Part shown: positions 1 through 5,392 of the stretch, in pieces
Layout of the letters: each line of letters begins with the position of its first letter
Numbering within the stretch: position 1 is the first letter of the stretch
Source: Halovenus sp.
Lineage (GTDB): Archaea; Halobacteriota; Halobacteria; Halobacteriales; Haloarculaceae
Assembly: GCA_003551945.1 (NCBI GenBank)
Contig: PUNZ01000203.1
Location: 1-5,392, forward strand
Length of the DNA: 5,392 nucleotides
Direction of reading: 5' to 3'
Translations under genes and position numbers: made by a program
Notes under the pieces: generated by a model
What the model saw: only the letters and a program-made list of their open reading frames with translations
The model's database searches: none
What the model was told of the DNA's origin: nothing

Positions 1-66
1 CCGGCAGGTGAGCGGCGTGCGTATGAGTGCACGTGTGGGGAAGTGACGGTCACTGTCGTTCGATGA
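1..66 (+). CDS. C-terminal tail of an unidentified small protein with a C-x-C pair (partial, 5' end outside the window)
   Basis: Frame 1 is open from the left edge to a TGA at 64-66 and gives 21 residues ending YECTCGEVTVTVVR. The other two forward frames stop earlier, one at a TGA at 44-46 and one almost at once. The peptide looks like a real protein end: a C-x-C-G-E turn followed by a valine/threonine beta strand, as in the last knuckle of a zinc ribbon. Many small haloarchaeal proteins carry such Cys pairs, but only half of a possible metal site is visible here. It lies 63 bases upstream of dna2 on the same strand. I do not recognise the family and assign no function. It could also be a chance open frame, since only 66 bases are visible. 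Confidence 0.45.
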   Translation, partial: PAGERRAYECTCGEVTVTVVR

Positions 67-101
67 ACAACCAGCCAAAACAGCGACAATCCAACCACTG
101 T

Positions 102-117
102 AACCGCAATCGTTTTT
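102..117 (+). promoter_or_regulatory. Candidate BRE/TATA-like promoter box for dna2
   Basis: The box AACCGCAATCGTTTTT is A/C-rich then T-rich, the general form of a haloarchaeal BRE plus TATA element. It matches the box upstream of larA (2873-2887) at 12 of 15 positions. Its T-run ends only 12 bases before the ATG at 130, which is too close for a leaderless start there. It fits transcription starting near the in-frame GTG at 142 instead. The T-run might alternatively help terminate the upstream gene. This is inferred from position and composition only. Confidence 0.3.
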
Positions 118-129
118 CACACAGCGACC

Positions 130-2808
130 ATGTCGAGTGACGTGAACATTCGCGGTGTCGTTGTCGATGTTGGTGACGGTCGCACGGTCGAAACAGCGTA
201 TGGCGAATCAGAACTCTGTGAGATAACGGTTCGTCCGGACGAGGGACGTGGGGAGCAGACAGCCGTGACACTCTGGGGGAAATGGAGCGAAACCGGCGGG
301 TATCTCGAAGCCGGAATGGAACTCGCCTGTTATGACCTCAAAGAAACGGAGTTCAACGGCGAGACACAGTACAGCACGCAACAAGGTTCGACAGTGGTCG
401 TGGAGCCAGGGTTTTTAGTTGACGTGACGAGCGTTCGCGCCTGGATTCAGTGTCCCCGAATGTACTATCTGAACAAACTTGGGGGAACTGACCTCGCGGA
501 ACCAGTCGTCCTTGGAACAATCGTACACGAAGTCTTTGGGGACCTCTTGCGCGGCCGCGATCTCGATGGAGCCGTCGAGACACGAATTGAAGAAGCCGCA
601 CTCGACCTCGGGCTGCTTGGTGCAGACCGCGATAGCATCCGTGAAACCGTTCGCCAGCACGCAGCGGCTATCGAAGGCTGGCTGCAACAGGGGACGCTCA
701 CCGAACGAGATAACTGGCGCTCTGAGCAACTGCTGGTGAGCGAACGGTACGGTCTCAAAGGACGCGCAGATGCCGTCCGCCGTGGAATCCCTGTTGAACT
801 GAAAACCGGGAAAAACACACGACGTGACCCTCGCTTTCAGGACAAGGTACAGGCTGCCTGCTATGCGCTTATTCTGGGCGAAAAACGCGACCAGCAACCC
901 GACACGGGCACCCTCCTCTATACGAAAAATGCAGCACTCGAACGGACAGAAGAGAGCGGCGATCTCTCCCCAGCAAAGGACTTTTCAATCAATCCCGGAT
1001 TCTGTAACTTCGTCTTACGGGCGCGGAACGAACTCGCCGCGATGGAGGCGAACATCAGGGTGCCAACCGGCTACGAAGCGGATGCAAAATGTGAGTACTG
1101 CTTCGAACAGGATACCTGCCTTGCCGTTTCAGGTCGGCTTGACCAGGAATCGAAGGCCGGCCAAATCGGGACGCCGATTCCCGCCGAAGAGCAGGAATAT
1201 TTCAACCGGTTCTATCGCGCTATCGAGGAAGAGCGTCGAGAGGTCCACCGCGAGTATGCAAAGCTCTGGGAGCAAACACCCGAACAACGTGCCGATGACG
1301 ACCGCGCATTAATTGGACTGGAACCGACTAGCCGCCGCGAACTTGATGACGGCCGGTGGGAACTCAGAGCAACCGGGACCGGTGCCGTCTCAAAGATACG
1401 GGAAGGTGATATCGTGCTGGCGAGCGATGGCAACCCAGTCGGCGGAAACGCGGAGCTCGCTCGTGTCGAACGGCTGGGCGATATCGACGACGGCGAGGTC
1501 GTCGTTACGACCGAAGAACCCGTCAGCCTTCGACGACTCGACATCTATCCCTCGGAACTCTCGAACGACCGGTTGCTGACTGCCCTCCATGATGCCTTGC
1601 TTACCCAACCCCCAGAGTGGAAAGACCCATTGTTTGGTCGACGAGAGCCCGATTTTGTCGACAGTTCCGAGACCTTCATCCCGAACAACGACGCACAGGA
1701 CAACGCGGTTCGAATGGGTGTGACTGCAGAGGATTTCTCGTTGATTCACGGCCCCCCGGGAACCGGGAAGACCTACACGCTCGCCCGACTGGTTCGGGCG
1801 CTAGTCGAAAATGGAAACCGCGTGCTTGTCTCCGCGTTTACGAACCGTGCAGTCGATAACGCACTGGAAGCACTCGAAGAGCAGGGCTATAGCGAGATGC
1901 TCCGGTACGGGACCGAAAGCGGCGTTAGGGACGATATGCAGCAGTATCGGCTCCGCCGCACGGGCGACCCAGAAACGGTCGCTGGGAATCTCCAGAACGC
2001 GCCAGTGGTTGCGGCGACGACGGCTTCCTGTGGCTCACGTGCACTGCGAACCCAGTCATTCGACGTCGCTGTCGTCGACGAGGCCGGGCAGTTGACCGAA
2101 CCCGCGACGCTTGCGGCAGTCGCCCTTGCCGACCGATTCGTCTTGGTTGGCGACCACAAACAGTTGCCACCGGTCGTTCGGGCCGAAAACGACCTCCAGG
2201 AGTCGCTGTTCGAGCGACTCATTGAGGAGTATCCGGATGCTGGTGTCATGCTCGACAAACAGTACCGCATGGCCCAGCGGATTCAAGCGTTTCCCTCCGG
2301 CGAGTTCTACGACGGAGCGCTCCGCCCGGCAACAGCCGAAGTTGCGGGACAGCGTCTCGATGACCTCAGTGGTGTCAATGCGGAAACGCTCCCGGCAGAG
2401 TTACAGGACCAAGTTACGTTTATCGACCCCGACGGTGCAGCGGACGGAAACGTCAACCGCGAAGAGGCAGAGACCGTCGCAAGGGTGGTCCAGTCATATC
2501 TCGACGCAGGGGTCGAACCGGAAGATATCGGCGTTATCGCGCCATTCCGTGCACAGGTAGCCACCATCAAACAGCGAGTCCCAGAAACAATCGCTGTCGA
2601 TACAGTCGACCGGTTTCAGGGCTCAAGCAAAGAGGTGATTATTGTCTCGTTTGTGGCAACAGGCACCCTCGATGGCCCGCTGTTTGAGGATTACCGGCGG
2701 GTGAATGTGGCGCTCACACGCGCGAAGAAAGCGCTCGTTCTTGTGGGAGACGAAACGGCACTGCGAACCGATGATACGTACGCCCGAATGGTTGAGTGGG
2801 CAACGTAA
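130..2808 (+). CDS. dna2: Dna2-type nuclease-helicase: OB fold, Cas4-like Fe-S nuclease and SF1B helicase
   Basis: The predicted protein is an ATP-dependent 5'-3' helicase joined to a single-strand nuclease, for flap processing and end resection in replication and repair. Residues 8-95 have the pattern of an RPA-like OB fold, including TVTLWGKW-type strands. The nuclease (about 100-335) shows C108 in IQCPRMYY, H133, D214 in GRADA, E223 and K225 in PVELKTGK, and Q241/Y245. C321, C324 and C330 complete a four-Cys Fe-S site with C108. Residues about 350-385 are helical and charged, and about 395-470 look like a beta barrel. Helicase motifs: Q523; Walker A GPPGTGKT 541-548; Ia 565-579; DEAGQ 650-654; GDHKQLPP 674-681; QYRM 711-714; V 823-842; VI 856-874. 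All the nuclease and helicase residues I looked for are intact. There is no Shine-Dalgarno site before ATG 130, and GTG 142 is an alternative start. The protein is acidic, as in halophiles. The family call is firm; the cellular role is inferred from homologues. Confidence 0.95.
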   Translation: MSSDVNIRGVVVDVGDGRTVETAYGESELCEITVRPDEGRGEQTAVTLWGKWSETGGYLEAGMELACYDLKETEFNGETQYSTQQGSTVVVEPGFLVDVTSVRAWIQCPRMYYLNKLGGTDLAEPVVLGTIVHEVFGDLLRGRDLDGAVETRIEEAALDLGLLGADRDSIRETVRQHAAAIEGWLQQGTLTERDNWRSEQLLVSERYGLKGRADAVRRGIPVELKTGKNTRRDPRFQDKVQAACYALILGEKRDQQPDTGTLLYTKNAALERTEESGDLSPAKDFSINPGFCNFVLRARNELAAMEANIRVPTGYEADAKCEYCFEQDTCLAVSGRLDQESKAGQIGTPIPAEEQEYFNRFYRAIEEERREVHREYAKLWEQTPEQRADDDRALIGLEPTSRRELDDGRWELRATGTGAVSKIREGDIVLASDGNPVGGNAELARVERLGDIDDGEVVVTTEEPVSLRRLDIYPSELSNDRLLTALHDALLTQPPEWKDPLFGRREPDFVDSSETFIPNNDAQDNAVRMGVTAEDFSLIHGPPGTGKTYTLARLVRALVENGNRVLVSAFTNRAVDNALEALEEQGYSEMLRYGTESGVRDDMQQYRLRRTGDPETVAGNLQNAPVVAATTASCGSRALRTQSFDVAVVDEAGQLTEPATLAAVALADRFVLVGDHKQLPPVVRAENDLQESLFERLIEEYPDAGVMLDKQYRMAQRIQAFPSGEFYDGALRPATAEVAGQRLDDLSGVNAETLPAELQDQVTFIDPDGAADGNVNREEAETVARVVQSYLDAGVEPEDIGVIAPFRAQVATIKQRVPETIAVDTVDRFQGSSKEVIIVSFVATGTLDGPLFEDYRRVNVALTRAKKALVLVGDETALRTDDTYARMVEWAT

Positions 2809-2859
2809 TCGGCTGCCCCTAGTCGTCGAGTGCGTAACGGGGCTATCCACCAGTTGTTC

Positions 2860-2875
2860 GGTTGCCTAAGCGACC
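2860..2875. promoter_or_regulatory. Near-palindrome abutting the larA promoter box (possible operator)
   Basis: GGTTGC and GCGACC flank a four-base centre (CTAA). The arms match as an inverted repeat at five of six pairs, with a G-T at the sixth. The site overlaps the left end of the T-rich box proposed as the larA promoter, a position where a repressor or activator could act. Short imperfect palindromes like this arise easily by chance, and no second copy was noticed, so this is only a candidate. Confidence 0.18.
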
Positions 2876-2887
2876 ACAATCACTTTT
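2873..2887 (+). promoter_or_regulatory. Candidate BRE/TATA-like promoter box for larA
   Basis: The box ACCACAATCACTTTT ends 24 bases before the larA ATG. That is the spacing expected when a haloarchaeal transcript starts at, or within a few bases of, the start codon. It agrees with the dna2 upstream box at 12 of 15 positions. Together with the 103-base gap after dna2, it suggests larA has its own promoter and is not simply the second gene of an operon. It is not a consensus TATA element, so confidence is moderate. Confidence 0.4.
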
Positions 2888-2911
2888 CCAGACGCCCCCA
2901 AATGCAGGGGT

Positions 2912-4156
2912 ATGTCCGTTCGCGTGCCTCTCGGCGATGAGTTGTTGACGCTTTCCCTTCCTGAGTGCAACGTAACCGTTGCCGAACCGGTTGGTGGTAA
3001 GCCGGTTGACCTCAACTCAGCCGCTCGGGACGCGCTGGACTCGCCACATGGTCCGGCACTGAGTGAGGTTGTTTCGCCTGATGAGACGGTAGCGGTCGTC
3101 GTGACCGACGTGACGAGGGCAACGCCGGATGACGTATTGCTTGAGGTACTCTGGGAGAGACTCACAGCGATTGGTCTCAACCGTGACCAGCTACAGGTCG
3201 TCGTCGGATTAGGGCTGCACCGACCACTGACCGACGAGGAAATTACCGAAACAGTTGGGGACTTTACCGACTGTACGGTTAATCATGACCCTGAACGGAC
3301 GGTAGAAGTCGGAACCGTAGATGGCTGTCCGATAGAGCTGTTTGAGCAGGTCGTCGAGGCGGATGTTGTCCTGTCGACGGGGATGGTCGAACCGCACCAG
3401 TACGCTGGCTTCTCCGGCGGGGCGAAAACCGTCGTTATTGGGGCTGGCGGCGAGTCACAGATTCGGTACTCACATGGCCCGGAGATGCTTGGTAGGGATG
3501 GCGTTCGACTGGGCCGAATCGACGAAAACCCATTTCGGTCGTTTTTGGACCGAGCAGGCGATATTGCAGGCGTCGAGTTCTGTCTGAACGTCACTCACAG
3601 CCCAGCAGGGCTGTTAGGCGTTGCTGCCGGAGCCCCACGAGCAGTCGTCTCCGAGCTGGCTGCGACTGCGCGGGAAGCACTTGCAGTTGAAGTCTCTGGT
3701 TCGTACGATGCAATCGTAGCCGGCGTGAGTGCGCCAAAGGACGCAAACCTGTATCAGGCGAGCCGGGCACCGACCTACGTTGCCCTCGGAGCACACAACC
3801 CCCTCTCGCCAGAGGGAACGCTGGTTGTCCCGGCACGCCTGCCGGAAGGCGCAGGTGAAGGAACCGGCGAGCAGCGGTTTTTCGAACAGCTTTCCACGGC
3901 TGCTGATGCCGAGTCCCTCTATCAATCGATGAAAAACGGCTATGAGCCCGGAGCACAGCGGGCGTTCGTCGTTGCCAAGATGCTCAGAGACCAGTCGGTG
4001 ACAGTGACTAACAGCACCTGCCCGGAGCTAGTTGAGCAATGTTTGATGAGCGCTGCTCCGACCGTTGAGGATGCTATCGAGCCAGGAAGCGATGTGCTAG
4101 TTGTCCCAGATGCGCTTAACACACTATTGCTTGACAAGGGCGACACTACTGCTTGA
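2912..4156 (+). CDS. larA: LarA-family (DUF2088) nickel-pincer 2-hydroxyacid racemase/epimerase
   Basis: This is a 414-residue cytoplasmic enzyme of the LarA family, close to the usual length of about 420-430. Founding members racemise lactate using a nickel-pincer nucleotide (NPN) bound covalently to a lysine; relatives act on malate, other 2-hydroxyacids or sugar acids. Visible signatures are DVTRATP (66-72), GLHRP with H103, EPHQYAGFSGGAK with H162 and K172, SHG with H188, and PKDANLYQASRA (275-286). By alignment from memory to Lactobacillus plantarum LarA, H103, H162 and H188 correspond to H108, H174 and H200 (acid-base and nickel residues). K172 corresponds to the cofactor lysine K184, and R285 stands where I recall K298. 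The family assignment is firm; the substrate is not known from sequence. No larB, larC or larE is nearby. The ATG at 2912 fits a leaderless start. The C-terminus (LLLDKGDTTA) is encoded by a 22-bp tandem duplication, and the gene converges with ecfT across 32 bases. Confidence 0.9.
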   Translation: MSVRVPLGDELLTLSLPECNVTVAEPVGGKPVDLNSAARDALDSPHGPALSEVVSPDETVAVVVTDVTRATPDDVLLEVLWERLTAIGLNRDQLQVVVGLGLHRPLTDEEITETVGDFTDCTVNHDPERTVEVGTVDGCPIELFEQVVEADVVLSTGMVEPHQYAGFSGGAKTVVIGAGGESQIRYSHGPEMLGRDGVRLGRIDENPFRSFLDRAGDIAGVEFCLNVTHSPAGLLGVAAGAPRAVVSELAATAREALAVEVSGSYDAIVAGVSAPKDANLYQASRAPTYVALGAHNPLSPEGTLVVPARLPEGAGEGTGEQRFFEQLSTAADAESLYQSMKNGYEPGAQRAFVVAKMLRDQSVTVTNSTCPELVEQCLMSAAPTVEDAIEPGSDVLVVPDALNTLLLDKGDTTA

Positions 4157-4166
4157 GAAGGGCGAC
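4123..4166. repeat. 22-bp tandem duplication across the larA stop codon
   Basis: Copy 1 (4123-4144) and copy 2 (4145-4166) sit head to tail with 20 of 22 bases identical; they differ at unit positions 5 and 12. Both contain the core AAGGGCGAC. The unit length is not a multiple of three, so copy 2 is read in a shifted frame and its GCTTGA gives the larA stop at 4154-4156. The right end of copy 2 lies in the 32-base gap before the end of ecfT. The repeat is plain in the sequence; replication slippage as its origin is inference. Confidence 0.92.
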
Positions 4167-4188
4167 AATAACGAAGCAGTCGGACGAT

Positions 4189-4908
4189 TTATGACAGAAA
4201 GCGCAGAGCGAGCGGCGACAGTGCAAGCGCGAGCGCAGACAGAAGGACCACATAATCAGCGAATCGGAGACGGAGGCGGGGCAGCGTTGGATTCCACGCA
4301 AAACATCTGGCCTGTAGTGCAAGCGAAAGCCGTTCGGAGCGTGAGAGCGCGCGAGCGGCGGACAACACAGCAATCCGTCCTGCTCGGTCGGGCACTGACC
4401 GGGCGTCCCCACCACGGGCCCGAATCGCCTCTCGTACTTGTAACACGTCACGGCGAACCAGCGGAATAAACCGAACAGTCAGTGAAACAGCGACGCCAAG
4501 TAGCTGTCCTACTTTCCCTGGAACCGTCTGTTGAATAGCCGCTCTGGTATCACGAACCGGTGTTGAGTAGACGAAAGCAGCGCTCACCAGCAACACAGGA
4601 ACGACGCGGCTGATTGCCTGTGCGGACCCAATCGCGCTGTCGAGGTCAAAAAACGGAAAAGAAAGCGTGATTCCGGCAATTACCGGAACGATGGCAAGCG
4701 TTGCCAGCACAATCCAGTATTCCCGGAGCGCAACATGGACGGATAGCCCAGCAGCCCAGAGAGAAAGGACACCCAAGCCGAACATGAGCAGCGTCCACTC
4801 AGGGCGGATAACGGTCACCGCAGCGATGGCAAATCCAAACTGAAACGCCAGTTTCGAACGCGGATCAAGGCGGTGTGCCAGCGTTTGACCAGGTGTATAT
4901 CTCAGCAT
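4189..4908 (-). CDS. ecfT: ECF transporter transmembrane component EcfT (BioN/CbiQ family)
   Basis: This 239-residue membrane protein is the scaffold (T) subunit of an energy-coupling-factor importer, which links the ATPases to a substrate-binding S protein. The opening TPGQTLAHRLDPRSKL is the conserved N-terminal signature of the CbiQ/BioN/EcfT family. Hydrophobic segments lie at about 20-35, 38-54, 65-85, 98-115, 135-151 and 216-237. Between the last two is the cytoplasmic coupling region with the two short helices that contact the ATPases: EAIRARGGD (160-168) and ALQARCFAWNP (197-207). The second has Cys202 where the usual Ala-Arg-Gly motif has Gly. It follows the ATPase gene by 19 bases, so the two should be co-transcribed. 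The start is supported by the N-terminal signature and a Shine-Dalgarno-like site. Biotin (BioN) is my preferred substrate from general resemblance to haloarchaeal BioN, but cobalt/nickel (CbiQ) cannot be excluded without the S component. Confidence 0.9.
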   Translation of the reverse strand: MLRYTPGQTLAHRLDPRSKLAFQFGFAIAAVTVIRPEWTLLMFGLGVLSLWAAGLSVHVALREYWIVLATLAIVPVIAGITLSFPFFDLDSAIGSAQAISRVVPVLLVSAAFVYSTPVRDTRAAIQQTVPGKVGQLLGVAVSLTVRFIPLVRRDVLQVREAIRARGGDARSVPDRAGRIAVLSAARALSRSERLSLALQARCFAWNPTLPRLRLRFADYVVLLSALALALSPLALRFLS

Positions 4909-4913
4909 GGGAG

Positions 4914-4919
4914 TCCTCT
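4914..4919 (-). promoter_or_regulatory. Shine-Dalgarno site of ecfT
   Basis: Read on the minus strand, AGAGGA lies five bases before the ecfT ATG, within the 19-base gap after the ecfA stop. It can pair with the CCUCC end of archaeal 16S rRNA. This fits an internal operon gene translated from a leadered message, unlike the apparently leaderless dna2 and larA. Confidence 0.5.
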
Positions 4920-4927
4920 AGGTGAGC

Positions 4928-5392
4928 TTACTCATTCCGAGCGGTTTCCGGAACACGGACATTAATTCTTTCGAGCGAATTGCTCACCTCAGATGGGTTT
5001 CCTTCAATGGCAATAGTCCCGTTATCGAGTCCAATAACCCGCTCGGCGTGGGAAAACACATCGCGTATATCGTGGGTCACCAGAATTATGCTGGTTCCGT
5101 CTTCATGAAGCGTTTTCAGGTGGTCGAGAACCGATTGACGTGCCGACCAGTCAAGTCCAGTAAAGGGTTCATCAAGCACCAGGTGTGCTGGTTCCATGGC
5201 AAGTGCGCCAGCGATGGCGACGCGTGATTGCTCACCACCGGAAAGCGATTCAATGCGGTCATCTGTGCGGTCAGCTAAGTTGACGGCTGCAAGTGCAGTC
5301 TCAACACGTCGGTCGATTTCCTCATGGGAGAGACCGAGGTTTTCCGGGCCAAATGCAACGTCCGCCCCCACAGTTGCCGCGACAAACTGGTC
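4928..5392 (-). CDS. ecfA: ECF transporter ATP-binding protein EcfA (BioM/CbiO family), 5' end outside the window
   Basis: The last 154 codons of an ABC ATPase are present; the gene runs off the right edge, so the Walker A loop is missing only because of the window boundary. The visible order is: Q-loop DQF at the first residues, then VGADVAFGPENLGL, the stretch typical of ECF ATPases; signature LSGGEQSRVAIAGALAMEP (about 50-68 of the fragment); Walker B LVLDEPF (71-77) with catalytic Glu75; D-loop GLD (79-81); and H-loop VTHD with His107. All catalytic elements that can be seen are intact. The GTG at 5371-5369 is internal, since the frame stays open to the edge and includes the Q-loop upstream. 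The protein powers import by binding EcfT on the cytoplasmic face. Its partner lies 19 bases downstream, and an S component such as BioY would be expected beyond the right edge. Substrate is unresolved, with biotin favoured. Confidence 0.93.
   Translation of the reverse strand, partial: DQFVAATVGADVAFGPENLGLSHEEIDRRVETALAAVNLADRTDDRIESLSGGEQSRVAIAGALAMEPAHLVLDEPFTGLDWSARQSVLDHLKTLHEDGTSIILVTHDIRDVFSHAERVIGLDNGTIAIEGNPSEVSNSLERINVRVPETARNE

Noticed and set aside
42..54. Perfect 6-1-6 palindrome AGTGACGGTCACT upstream of dna2
   Set aside because: Six-base perfect arms are expected about once by chance in a window this size, and it falls within the coding tail of the upstream gene rather than near the promoter box.
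353..897. Minus-strand open frames of 82-160 codons inside dna2
   Set aside because: They lie entirely opposite conserved nuclease motifs of dna2, and their Arg/Ser-rich composition is typical of shadow frames in high-GC haloarchaeal genes.
130..1140. Reading the nuclease part as a CRISPR Cas4 gene
   Set aside because: The Cas4-like motifs are continuous with a complete Dna2-type helicase in one frame, and there is no repeat array or other cas gene in the window.
2815..2843. GCCCC and GGGGC inverted repeat just after the dna2 stop, as a possible terminator
   Set aside because: The five-base stem spans a 19-base loop and is not followed by a T-run, so neither a bacterial-type nor an archaeal T-rich terminator is supported.
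2896..2910. CCCC/GGGG hairpin directly before the larA ATG, as a possible translational switch
   Set aside because: The four-base stem is weak, and if the larA message is leaderless, as the promoter spacing suggests, the hairpin would not be in the transcript.
4101..4469. A + strand open frame of 122 codons overlapping the end of larA and antisense to ecfT
   Set aside because: It is the antisense shadow of the well-supported ecfT gene joined to a shifted frame of larA. Its sequence shows no family features and it has no start signal.
4922..5227. A + strand open frame of 101 codons opposite ecfA
   Set aside because: It is antisense to conserved ABC ATPase motifs and has no recognisable domain or promoter.

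Overview
The window looks like the chromosome of a haloarchaeon (class Halobacteria). The proteins are rich in Asp and Glu, codons favour G or C at third positions, there is a Dna2-type nuclease-helicase of archaeal layout, and the two + strand genes start without a Shine-Dalgarno site near T-rich promoter-like boxes. GC content, judged by eye on a few lines, is around 55-65%, on the low side for the class. I cannot name the genus.

Layout, left to right. Positions 1-66 (+) hold the last 21 codons of an unidentified small protein with a C-x-C pair. A 63-base gap with a T-rich box leads to a large gene (130-2808, +) for an 892-residue protein. It joins an RPA-like OB fold, a Cas4/RecB-type iron-sulfur nuclease and an SF1B helicase, and I call it a Dna2 homologue. 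After a 103-base spacer with its own promoter-like box comes a LarA-family (DUF2088) nickel-pincer racemase/epimerase gene (2912-4156, +). Its 3' end carries a 22-bp near-perfect tandem duplication that supplies the stop codon. Converging on it from the right, on the minus strand, are an EcfT transmembrane component (4908-4189) and an EcfA-type ATPase cut by the right edge (5392-4928). These two form an energy-coupling-factor vitamin or metal transporter operon.

How the genes relate. The EcfA-EcfT pair is a clear operon: 19 bases separate the two genes and a GAGGA site precedes ecfT. Biotin is my preferred substrate, but the substrate-binding S component is outside the window, so biotin versus nickel/cobalt is unsettled. 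The dna2 and larA genes share direction but are separated by a promoter-like box and have unrelated roles in DNA replication/repair and 2-hydroxyacid metabolism. No LarB, LarC or LarE gene for making the nickel-pincer cofactor is present.

I see no tRNA or rRNA, CRISPR array, insertion sequence, attachment site or origin. No stretch longer than about 300 bases lacks a gene. I do not see an undescribed multi-gene system here. The most unusual local signals are the tandem duplication that sets the larA stop, and a promoter-like box whose spacing questions the annotated dna2 start.
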